The position numbers and the translations under genes are program-made. A stretch of 6,701 bases of DNA, from NCBI GenBank assembly GCA_937889205.1, contig CALARN010000139.1, forward strand, positions 1 to 6,701, read 5' to 3'. Below, one piece after another: positions 1-5,654 of this stretch. The notes under the pieces were generated by a model that did no database searches, had not been told where the DNA came from, and saw only the letters and a list, made by a program, of their open reading frames with translations. This DNA comes from an uncultured bacterium (GTDB lineage: Bacteria; Patescibacteriota; Dojkabacteria; B142; OLB20). Every line of letters begins with the position of its first letter. Within the stretch, counting starts at the first letter, position 1.

Positions 1-372
1 TAATTGGTTAATAATTTTTCCCGAAATTTCAGAATCGAAATATGACTGGGGCAATGTTAAGGATTTTTCATAAAATGTTTCTGTTAGCGATTTTCGAACC
101 TTACCTGCAAGATGATCCCCAAGTCTTTGTCCTATAGAATTAGATATGAGAAACAAAATTGTCGAAACCAAAGACACCGCTAATAATCCTATCAATTGAT
201 TATATTCTTTCGCATCAACACTTGATAGTTTTATTACCTCATCTAATATGCGACCAGATAGTAGGGGAGTAATAATTTCAAAAATACTCCCTAATACTGC
301 AATGACTACAATTATAATCATCAACCCGTGCAAAGATTTAGTCAGTTTTAATATTTTTAGTATATTTTTCAT
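1..372 (-). CDS. ABC exporter, N-terminal part of transmembrane domain (partial, runs off left edge)
   Basis: My translation of the minus strand from the ATG at 372 gives 124 residues, open to the window edge. It looks like the start of an ABC type-1 exporter membrane domain, the family in which a permease domain is usually fused to a C-terminal ATPase. Visible features are a hydrophobic first helix (about residues 16-36), the motif PLLSGRILDEVI (37-48) that follows helix 1 in this family, a second helix (about 60-80), and the cytoplasmic signature from about residue 91: R93, LPQSYFD (107-113) and GKIINQL (118-124). The family pattern here is R..l...l.lp..yFd....G.iinrl. An in-frame stop just upstream, with no alternative start codon between, fixes the start. 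No Shine-Dalgarno site is visible. The ATPase half is outside the window, so the substrate (lipid, peptide or drug) cannot be told. It is divergent from the galU-like gene and may be unrelated to it. Confidence 0.85.
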   Translation of the reverse strand, partial: MKNILKILKLTKSLHGLMIIIVVIAVLGSIFEIITPLLSGRILDEVIKLSSVDAKEYNQLIGLLAVSLVSTILFLISNSIGQRLGDHLAGKVRKSLTETFYEKSLTLPQSYFDSEISGKIINQL

Positions 373-393
373 AAAATCTGTTACTATGATTTA

Positions 394-399
394 ATTATA
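394..399 (-). promoter_or_regulatory. -10 box for the ABC exporter gene
   Basis: On the minus strand this hexamer is a perfect TATAAT. It lies 21 nt upstream of the ATG at 372, implying a transcription start near 387 and a leader of about 15 nt. The -35 region at the expected spacing is poor, so the call rests on the -10 box and its position. AT-rich DNA makes chance matches common. Confidence 0.5.
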
Positions 400-416
400 A
401 ACCGTATGTTACCATT

Positions 417-446
417 TTTGCATTTTTTTAAATAAACACATATTAT
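417..446 (+). promoter_or_regulatory. Candidate promoter for galU-like gene
   Basis: A TTTGCA hexamer (417-422, 4 of 6 to the -35 consensus) and TATTAT (441-446, 5 of 6 to the -10 consensus) are separated by 18 nt. This would start transcription near 453, about 36 nt before the ATG at 489. The leader contains no Shine-Dalgarno-like purine run. Together with the -10 box of the ABC gene it makes 373-488 a divergent promoter region. I see nothing else in that stretch. Support is moderate because the region is very AT-rich. Confidence 0.3.
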
Positions 447-488
447 AACTTTACATAAAACTAAATTAATACTAATTGTTTTATTATT

Positions 489-1382
489 ATGAAAATCAGA
501 AAAGCCGTTATCACTGCCGCAGGTTTTGGTTCAAGATTTCTTCCTTTTGTAAAAAATATTCCCAAAGAAATGCTTCCCGTTGTTGATAAGCCATCAATTC
601 AATATTTAGTCGAAGAGTGTAATGAAGCGGGTATAGAGGAAATCTTTGTTGTAGTAAGAGATTTACCCAGCTTATTTGAAGATTATTTTTATAAGCCGGC
701 AGATAATGTCAAAGAGCTACTAGATATGCAAGGCAAATCAGATCGCTTCGAAGAAGTGGAAAAGGTTTTGGCAATGAACAACATCAAATTGGTTAAACAA
801 GACCCAAGCCTTCCTTATGGAAACGGTTCTCCGGTATTATCAGTAAAACATTTGATTGATCCGGGTGAATCTTTTGCTTTATTGTTCGGTGATGATATGG
901 TTCTCACAAAAGGAAAGGGTGCGCTAGCACAATTAATAGATTTTTATAATAACAATCAATGCGATGGATTAATGGCCGTGCAAAGAGTGCCCTATAATGA
1001 GCTTAATCGTTATGCTATTTTAAAAACTAAGGAAGATGATGTAGCTAATGGCTCAGGTGTTATTGATTATTTAATCGAAAAACCAAAACCCGATGAAGCC
1101 CCTTCAGATTTAGCTTCATATGGTAGACAAATTCTACCTTACAGCATCTTTGAGCATTTAACAGCAACGGCAACGGGTAAAGACAATGAGCTTTGGGTCC
1201 AAGACGCCAACGATAAGCTTTCTCATGATCATAAATTCATGTATAAAATTGTTGATGGAGAATGGATGACTACTGGTGATCCTGGAAGATATCTAAAAGT
1301 GCAATTAAAATACTATTTAAACCATCCTAAATACAGTGCTTTTGCAACTAATTTAATCAAAGAAATCGCAGCAGGTCTCTAA
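489..1382 (+). CDS. galU: UTP--glucose-1-phosphate uridylyltransferase-like protein (GalU family)
   Basis: Predicted to make UDP-glucose from UTP and glucose-1-phosphate in the cytoplasm, feeding glycan and envelope synthesis. The 297-residue length is normal for bacterial GalU. The N-terminal nucleotide-binding loop is clear: KAVITAAGFGSRFLP (5-19), then IPKEMLPVVDKPSIQY (24-39). Further family landmarks are GDD (134-136, metal-binding Asp region), IEKPK (196-200, sugar-phosphate Lys region), GRQIL (212-216) and E234...D239 in ELWVQDA. Several normally invariant spots are altered: GLGHAV is GNGSPV (111-116), and the late DxG-x-P-x-GY motif is TTGDPGRY (261-268). A related sugar nucleotidyltransferase with another substrate is therefore possible. 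The ATG at 489 starts directly at the family's beginning. The gene is monocistronic, divergent from the ABC gene, and overlaps murG tail to tail by 4 nt. Family membership is firm; exact substrate is less so. Confidence 0.88.
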   Translation: MKIRKAVITAAGFGSRFLPFVKNIPKEMLPVVDKPSIQYLVEECNEAGIEEIFVVVRDLPSLFEDYFYKPADNVKELLDMQGKSDRFEEVEKVLAMNNIKLVKQDPSLPYGNGSPVLSVKHLIDPGESFALLFGDDMVLTKGKGALAQLIDFYNNNQCDGLMAVQRVPYNELNRYAILKTKEDDVANGSGVIDYLIEKPKPDEAPSDLASYGRQILPYSIFEHLTATATGKDNELWVQDANDKLSHDHKFMYKIVDGEWMTTGDPGRYLKVQLKYYLNHPKYSAFATNLIKEIAAGL

Positions 1383-2557
1383 GCAGTAATAACTTTAACA
1401 ATATTAAGTGCAGCATCAGGCTGCACTTTTTCTTTTGCCTCTTTAAGCGCAATTGTAAAATTTCTTCCTTTAAAATCTTGCCCTCTGTTTACAATATCCA
1501 AACCATATTCTATTGCCTGCTTTATCTGCGAAGCCGGCATTTCATCATATTGCTCTAATATGTATCCAAGCCCGGTACCGGCAACTAACAGGGCATTTTT
1601 TTGTTGCTCATCATTTGCACTCCAGGGGATAGGAATTAACACTGCTCTTTTGCCTAGACTCATTATATCGGTAACAGTGTTAGCACCAGAACGAGATACT
1701 ATCAAATCTGCTTTGTGCATAATTTCACTAAACTCATTTGTGAAATTGTTATCAAAATACACATACTTTTTTTGTAAGTTCTTTGGTAGCTTTTCCCATA
1801 CTTGTTTTGCTTTCTTTAAATCTCTAGTAATACTTGAATTACCAACTTGATGAATAACATTTGTTTCTTGAAGTAATTCGGGAAGTATTGTAAACAGCCT
1901 TTTATTAATAGTATTTGCACCTTGATTGCCACCAGTCACAAATATTATTTTATCAGTATTATTAAAATTATATTGATTGGTAGTAACCGTCAATAAAGAC
2001 TTTCGTACTGGATTCCCAGTTACAATAGCTTTCTTTCTTAATTTTTTAGGTAATTGTTCCAGATTTTCTTGCCAAGCAAGTAGAATTTTATTTGCATAGT
2101 TTGCTATGCGTTGATTCGCTAGCCCCATCGCGAGCGATTGCTCATGAGTTGCAGATTTAATTTTTAACAACCAGGCCGCAAAAACTATAGGAAAGGCAAG
2201 GTAGCCGCCAAAAGACAACACCAATTTAGGACGATGTTGCAACAAAATAAATAATGCATGAACTATTCCCCAAGGGATCAGTAGTAAATTATAAATTGCC
2301 ATAAAAAAAGTCTTCACAGTCCATTTACGCCATAACTTACCTGCTTTAAAGCTAATAAATGGAATATTTTTTGAAGTGATTAGCTGATATTCTGCACTGA
2401 GATTCCTTGCTGAAGTTTGGGAATGCTTTACCCCTACCCAAAGAAAATTGTAATACCCACGAGCTTCTAATTCTTCTAAGACTGCTAAGGCGGGTGTAAG
2501 GTGCCCCCCAATAATTAGTATTTTGTCTGCTGTGCTTAGTTTCATATTATTATGCAT
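1379..2557 (-). CDS. murG: UDP-N-acetylglucosamine--N-acetylmuramyl-(pentapeptide) pyrophosphoryl-undecaprenol N-acetylglucosamine transferase
   Basis: Adds GlcNAc to lipid I to form lipid II on the inner face of the membrane, the last cytoplasmic step of peptidoglycan synthesis. At 392 residues it is somewhat longer than E. coli MurG (about 355). The N-terminal Rossmann domain has IGGHLTPALAV (16-26), a shortened form of the usual GGTGGH loop, SFGGYLAFP (115-123) and THEQSLAMGLAN (137-148). The linker TGNPVRKSLL (180-189) leads to the C-terminal UDP-GlcNAc domain with TGGNQGAN (208-215), SRSGANTV (288-295) and the PWSANDEQQKNA segment (311-322). A hydrophobic patch at about 83-107 fits membrane association. 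The start at 2557 is supported by TAATG overlap with the ftsW stop and by a GGAGAA site; the ATG at codon 5 (2545) is the alternative. It is second gene of the ftsW-murG operon. The 3' end overlaps galU by 4 nt and carries the galU terminator. Confidence 0.95.
   Translation of the reverse strand: MHNNMKLSTADKILIIGGHLTPALAVLEELEARGYYNFLWVGVKHSQTSARNLSAEYQLITSKNIPFISFKAGKLWRKWTVKTFFMAIYNLLLIPWGIVHALFILLQHRPKLVLSFGGYLAFPIVFAAWLLKIKSATHEQSLAMGLANQRIANYANKILLAWQENLEQLPKKLRKKAIVTGNPVRKSLLTVTTNQYNFNNTDKIIFVTGGNQGANTINKRLFTILPELLQETNVIHQVGNSSITRDLKKAKQVWEKLPKNLQKKYVYFDNNFTNEFSEIMHKADLIVSRSGANTVTDIMSLGKRAVLIPIPWSANDEQQKNALLVAGTGLGYILEQYDEMPASQIKQAIEYGLDIVNRGQDFKGRNFTIALKEAKEKVQPDAALNIVKVITA
1406..1436 (+). 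terminator. Intrinsic terminator of the galU transcript, embedded in murG
   Basis: A perfect 9-bp inverted repeat, AAGTGCAGC (1406-1414) and GCTGCACTT (1420-1428), flanks a 5-nt loop (ATCAG). On the plus strand it runs straight into TTTTTCTTTT (1427-1436). It starts 24 nt after the galU stop codon, which is where a rho-independent terminator should be. On the minus strand the same hairpin has no T-run after it, so it should not stop murG transcripts. The whole structure lies inside the murG coding sequence (codons 377-384, reading K-V-Q-P-D-A-A-L). Confidence 0.85.
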
Positions 2558-3798
2558 TAACGACTTCTCCGCCTAACTATTGCAGGCTTTTTCAATGGTT
2601 CCGTTTTTATTCTAGCACTGTTGTTAAAATTTGCAGATTTGGCCACATTTAAAAGTAAACCAATAGCCATTAGATTTATGATGGTTGAACTACCACCGTA
2701 ACTCATAAATGGCAAAGTATTACCATTTATTGGTAACAAAGCGACATTAGAACCAATATGCAAAAATGCCTGCAGTGTAATCCAAGTAGTAATTGAAATA
2801 GCAATTAAATATCCTAATTTATCTTTAGCAGCCATTGCAATTTTATAACCGCGTAAAAAGAAAAATACAAAAGCAGCAACTAATAATATTCCTCCAAACA
2901 TGCCGTTTTCTTCTGCAAAAATTGCAAAAATAGTATCTGAAAAAGCAGTGTCACCTAAGTAATGATATTTCTGTGTTGAAGCGGTAAAGCCTACACCCCA
3001 AAAACCACCCGAGGCTACCGCAATTAACACTTGTCTAAATTGATACCCTGCACCAAAGGGGTCAGAAATTGTATTGTTCTTCCAGAAATCAATGAATGTC
3101 TGTAGTCTTTCCATACGATAACTAGCAGAAATAGTTGTTAATAAAACAACTATGCCAGAAATAATTGCTGTGGCAATCGAACCTATTGTATGAATAACAT
3201 CTGAGCCAGATAGAAAATATACAACAAAGCTAGTTACTCCTAACATAAACATCGTATCTAAATCTGGCTGTACTACGATTAAGGCACAAACTAAGCCAAG
3301 CACCAAAATAAACGGTAATAATTCGTGTTTGATATGGTATACAATCTCTTTTTTATTAATATCTCTTTTCTCACGATGCTTAGATAGCCAAGAAGAAAGA
3401 TACAGTAAAAAAGTAAATTTAGCTAACTCTGAAGGCTGAAGAGGGAATGGCCCAAGATCTATCCAGCGTTTAATATCATTGCCTTGATTTACTAAAAGCA
3501 CTGTAATTAGCAAAATAATTGAAACTACCAAAGCCGGTAGGGCAAATTTTGCAATGATATGATAATCAATGCGATACATAAAATAACCTGCAACAGTGCC
3601 AACCGCAACCCATACTAGCTGCCTCATGAAATAAAAAGAAGGCTCTAGCCCCTGTCTCACAGCGACTATTGCAGAACCCGAATACACCATCAATAAACCA
3701 ACTATCACAAGAATAATAACAGTGATTAATAACGGATAATCTAAGTGATTCGCTTGTTTTAGTACCCTTGCATGCTCTTTTTGTTTTCGTTTAAACAC
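2557..3798 (-). CDS. ftsW: FtsW-type SEDS peptidoglycan glycosyltransferase
   Basis: SEDS-family integral membrane protein that polymerises lipid II into glycan strands at the division septum, normally with a class B penicillin-binding protein (not in this window). It has 413 residues, about ten hydrophobic segments, and cytoplasmic basic ends (MFKRKQK and VRRRSR). Landmarks in order are LDYPLL (19-24), LLMVYSGSA (35-43), KRWIDLGPFPLQPSELAKF (110-128), QPDLDT (177-182, usually QPDLGT), SYRMERL (226-232), GFWGVG (265-270), KYHYLGDTAFSDTIFA (277-292) and LPFMSYGGSS (362-371). D288 in SDTIFA matches the SEDS catalytic Asp. The start is GTG; an in-frame stop upstream with no other start codon in between supports it, although there is no Shine-Dalgarno site. 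It shares one base with murG (TAATG), implying translational coupling. RodA is the paralogue to exclude; the pairing with murG favours FtsW. Confidence 0.93.
   Translation of the reverse strand: MFKRKQKEHARVLKQANHLDYPLLITVIILVIVGLLMVYSGSAIVAVRQGLEPSFYFMRQLVWVAVGTVAGYFMYRIDYHIIAKFALPALVVSIILLITVLLVNQGNDIKRWIDLGPFPLQPSELAKFTFLLYLSSWLSKHREKRDINKKEIVYHIKHELLPFILVLGLVCALIVVQPDLDTMFMLGVTSFVVYFLSGSDVIHTIGSIATAIISGIVVLLTTISASYRMERLQTFIDFWKNNTISDPFGAGYQFRQVLIAVASGGFWGVGFTASTQKYHYLGDTAFSDTIFAIFAEENGMFGGILLVAAFVFFFLRGYKIAMAAKDKLGYLIAISITTWITLQAFLHIGSNVALLPINGNTLPFMSYGGSSTIINLMAIGLLLNVAKSANFNNSARIKTEPLKKPAIVRRRSR
2565..2570 (-). promoter_or_regulatory. Shine-Dalgarno site of murG
   Basis: On the minus strand this reads GGAGAA, 7 nt before the ATG at 2557. 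It supports that start over the ATG four codons later. It is the only clear Shine-Dalgarno site among the eight gene starts in the window. It lies inside the codons for the Arg-rich FtsW C-terminus (RRRSR), so it could partly be a by-product of coding. Confidence 0.65.
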
Positions 3799-3816
3799 CA
3801 GTAATAATAGTAATAG

Positions 3817-3837
3817 TGTGCTATTATTTATAGCACA
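3817..3837. promoter_or_regulatory. Palindromic bidirectional promoter or operator between ftsW and the DUF1858 gene
   Basis: A perfect 8-bp inverted repeat, TGTGCTAT (3817-3824) and ATAGCACA (3830-3837), has a 5-nt centre. Each arm contributes an extended -10 element to its own strand: TG-C-TATTAT on plus (3819-3827, 5 of 6) for the DUF1858 gene, and TG-C-TATAAA on minus (3835-3827, 5 of 6) for ftsW. The predicted starts would be near 3834 (plus) and 3820 (minus), leaving leaders of roughly 25 and 20 nt. The symmetry also fits an operator for a dimeric regulator that would block both directions. No hairpin terminator is implied because no gene ends here. Confidence 0.5.
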
Positions 3838-3849
3838 TTATGGTTATTA

Positions 3850-3855
3850 AGTTAA
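3850..3855 (-). promoter_or_regulatory. Candidate -35 box for ftsW
   Basis: On the minus strand this reads TTAACT (4 of 6 to TTGACA) and is exactly 17 nt upstream of the TATAAA at 3832-3827. The ideal spacing is the main support. A comparable -35 is not evident for the plus-strand promoter, which would depend on its TG extension. Confidence 0.35.
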
Positions 3856-3858
3856 ACT

Positions 3859-4095
3859 GTGAGCAGTTCTAAAAGAGTACAACAAAAAATAGATCCCGAT
3901 ATGATGATTCTCGAAATCACCGAACTATACCCAGAAGTGATTGATTTTTTAATTAACGAATACGAGATTCATTGTGCAGGTTGCATCATGGCCGGATTCG
4001 AAACCCTGAGAATGGGCGCAGCAGCACACGGAATAGTCGAAAAAGATTTCGAAGAGCTAATTGAACGTGTCAACAAGCTTATTAACTCTGCCTAA
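3859..4095 (+). CDS. DUF1858 domain protein, redox-disulfide (CxxC) type
   Basis: A 78-residue soluble protein that is essentially one DUF1858 domain, the family also described as the hybrid-cluster-protein-associated redox disulfide domain. The match is the opening KIDPDMMILEITELYPEV (10-27), the helix VIDFLINEY (27-35), the pair C39-A-G-C42, and FETLRMGAAAHGI (47-59). The CxxC suggests a thiol-disulfide or metal/NO-linked redox role, but the biochemical function of free-standing members is not established. The start is GTG: an in-frame TAA lies 3-5 nt upstream, and the next ATG (codon 15) would remove the domain's first strand. There is no Shine-Dalgarno site. It stands alone between two minus-strand operons, divergent from ftsW across a shared promoter region, and overlaps the xseB stop by 4 nt. 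No hybrid cluster protein gene is visible nearby. Confidence 0.85.
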   Translation: MSSSKRVQQKIDPDMMILEITELYPEVIDFLINEYEIHCAGCIMAGFETLRMGAAAHGIVEKDFEELIERVNKLINSA

Positions 4096-4316
4096 TCTTC
4101 GCTTTCAGTTTCATCTACATCATATTTAGCTTCAATCTCTTTTATTTTTAACTCATAGCCCTTTAACTGTTTTTTCACAGTTTGTACTATTTGCATTGCA
4201 GTTTCGTACTTGTTAATGCCTTCTTCTAAATCAAAAGACTGATCATTGCTTTCGAAATACTTAACTAGCTCGTCTAACTGCTTAATATCTTCTTGTAGTT
4301 TAGTTTTAGTCATCAT
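4092..4316 (-). CDS. xseB: Exodeoxyribonuclease VII small subunit
   Basis: Small helical subunit of exonuclease VII, several copies of which coat the XseA coiled-coil arm and are needed for a stable, controlled enzyme that degrades single-stranded DNA to oligonucleotides. At 74 residues it has normal length. The XseB pattern is visible in IKQLDELVKYFE (11-22), SFDLEEGINKYETAM (27-41) and the amphipathic stretch VKKQLKGYELKIKEIEAKY (47-65), followed by an acidic tail (DVDETESED). The gene starts inside the end of xseA (11-nt overlap, or 8 nt if the second of two adjacent ATGs is used), so translation is probably coupled. No Shine-Dalgarno site is seen. Its stop overlaps that of the DUF1858 gene through CTAA. 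I found no convincing terminator for this operon. Confidence 0.9.
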   Translation of the reverse strand: MMTKTKLQEDIKQLDELVKYFESNDQSFDLEEGINKYETAMQIVQTVKKQLKGYELKIKEIEAKYDVDETESED

Positions 4317-5562
4317 GTGTTTTTATAACAGTTGAAATAATAGTACCGTCTTTAACAGTTAAATTAAGATTAATACCAATGTTGGCATCTTTTATTGAAG
4401 TGACTACTGAACCCCCGTCAGTCTTAATAATTGCATAACCACGCTTTATTACATTTTGAGGGTTAAAAGAAGTTAACAATCTTTCTAGACTGCTGATTCT
4501 TAATTGATATTGTTCTACAATCCGTGGAATCACCCTTGTCTGAAATTCAAGTTGTTGCGTTTTAATTTTTATTTGCTGTAAAACAATTATTAGCCTTTGT
4601 GATATACCACCAGTTTTTTTCGCAAAATAATACTGCCATTGTTGAAGCAATGCCTGCATCAATTGAAATACTTTATTGCGTCTTTGTTCGAGAGTAAAAG
4701 TGTAGCTCAACAATCTATTCTGCAATGTTGTTTTAATTGCTAAAGCCTTCTCTAGTTGCTCCTCTGCAAATGCCTGATTGCGACCAACAAGATAATATGC
4801 AGCTTGAGAAGGAGTTGCCGCTCTAACATCCGCTACAAAATCTGCAATTGACTCATCTTTTTCATGGCCAATCCCAACTACTACGGGGATGCTCATGGCA
4901 TAAATGGTTCTAGCTACTTTTTCTGAATTGAAAGTAATTAAATCTTCAAGGCTACCACCACCTCTTACTAGCACTACACAATCATAATTTTTTTTATCTG
5001 CCAACTTTAATGCAGTAATAATCTCAGCTTCAGCATGTTTGCCCTGAACCTGAACTGGATAATAATCAATCGTAGCGCCGAAATGATGCTCTGTTAAAAT
5101 CTTATAAAAATCACTTTGCGCCGCAGATTCTTTACCAGTAATTAAGGCGATTTTAGTAATATATTGCGGTAATTCTCTTTTACGTTCTGCTGCAAATAAC
5201 CCTTCAGCTGTAAGTTTTCTTCTTAGTTGCTCATAAGCCTCTTTTAAGGCTCCTTCTCCTAAAGGCAATATTTTAAAAATTTGCAAACTGAACCTTCCAC
5301 CCGCCGACCAAATATTTGGGTTTCCCCAGGCGGCAACTTGCATACCTTCTTTGATAAGTTGCAAACCTTCAATTCTAGGTGCGTATCCAGAGATATTTAA
5401 TAAAGCAGTAGCTTTTGGGTCTTTTAAGACAATATTTACACCACCTTTTGAACTCACATTTAATTGGGTAATTTCTCCTTCTACTACAATGTCACCTAAC
5501 CCTTGCAGGGTGGCATTAATCATTTCATTAAATTGTGCAACCGAGAACCTTGCTTCTTCCAT
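4306..5562 (-). CDS. xseA: Exodeoxyribonuclease VII large subunit
   Basis: Catalytic subunit of exonuclease VII, acting on single-stranded DNA in both polarities in repair and recombination. With the start chosen here it has 418 residues (E. coli, about 456). Order of parts: an N-terminal OB-fold domain (SVAQFNEMI 7-15, VVEGEITQL 26-34, GGRFSLQIFKILPLGEGAL 88-106), the catalytic domain (EGLF 120-123, ITGKESAAQSD 141-151, YPVQVQG 168-174, RGGGSLEDL 200-208, GHEKDESIADFVADVRAATPS 232-252), a long Gln-rich helical arm, and the C-terminal RGYAI...VKDGTI segment. D151, R200, H233 and D236 match positions reported as essential in the E. coli enzyme. An ATG at 5604 would add 14 hydrophobic residues not typical of the family. 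I prefer 5562 because homologues begin about there and a good extended -10 lies 8 nt before it. Forms an operon with xseB. Confidence 0.93.
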   Translation of the reverse strand: MEEARFSVAQFNEMINATLQGLGDIVVEGEITQLNVSSKGGVNIVLKDPKATALLNISGYAPRIEGLQLIKEGMQVAAWGNPNIWSAGGRFSLQIFKILPLGEGALKEAYEQLRRKLTAEGLFAAERKRELPQYITKIALITGKESAAQSDFYKILTEHHFGATIDYYPVQVQGKHAEAEIITALKLADKKNYDCVVLVRGGGSLEDLITFNSEKVARTIYAMSIPVVVGIGHEKDESIADFVADVRAATPSQAAYYLVGRNQAFAEEQLEKALAIKTTLQNRLLSYTFTLEQRRNKVFQLMQALLQQWQYYFAKKTGGISQRLIIVLQQIKIKTQQLEFQTRVIPRIVEQYQLRISSLERLLTSFNPQNVIKRGYAIIKTDGGSVVTSIKDANIGINLNLTVKDGTIISTVIKTHDD

Positions 5563-5570
5563 AATAGCTA

Positions 5571-5600
5571 AATATATCACAAGCTTGCGTTTGTAACCAA
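5571..5600 (-). promoter_or_regulatory. Candidate extended -10 promoter for xseA, near-leaderless
   Basis: On the minus strand, TGA plus TATATT (5579-5571) is an extended -10 element with 5 of 6 hexamer matches. TTGGTT (5600-5595) lies 18 nt upstream as a weak -35. Only 8 nt separate the hexamer from the ATG at 5562, so transcription would begin at or within a few bases of the start codon. If real, it rules out the upstream ATG at 5604, which lies upstream of the predicted transcription start. Confidence 0.4.
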
Positions 5601-5619
5601 GCATTATTTATGTTAGAAA
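5591..5619 (+). promoter_or_regulatory. Candidate promoter for the helicase gene
   Basis: TTGTAA (5591-5596, 4 of 6) and TAGAAA (5614-5619, 4 of 6) are exactly 17 nt apart, and the -10 is preceded by TGT (5611-5613), an extended -10 arrangement. Transcription would begin near 5626, about 29 nt before the ATG at 5655. The -35 overlaps the candidate -35 of xseA on the other strand. Support is modest. Confidence 0.3.
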
Positions 5620-5654
5620 TTAAATAATAACTTTTCTTTCCAAAAAATTCTTCT

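Noticed and set aside
1560..1850. Plus-strand open frame of 96 codons
   Set aside because: Entirely antisense to murG; Cys/Phe/Ser-rich translation with no recognisable domain. It is a shadow of the real gene.
3800..3815. Short direct repeat AGTAATA-AT-AGTAATA upstream of ftsW
   Set aside because: Two 7-nt AT-rich copies only. It could matter in the ftsW leader but is too short and low in complexity to call.
4037..4052. Inverted repeat TCGAAA / TTTCGA as a possible terminator for xseA-xseB
   Set aside because: Weak 6-bp stem inside the DUF1858 gene, with no T-run following on the minus strand.
4165..4182. Inverted repeat AACTGT / ACAGTT as a possible terminator for the DUF1858 transcript
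   Set aside because: Only a 6-bp AT-rich stem with a T-rich loop and no T-run after it on either strand; easily chance within xseB.
5351..5596. Plus-strand open frame of 81 codons
   Set aside because: Antisense to the N-terminal domain of xseA, which has clear family motifs; no start signal or domain of its own.
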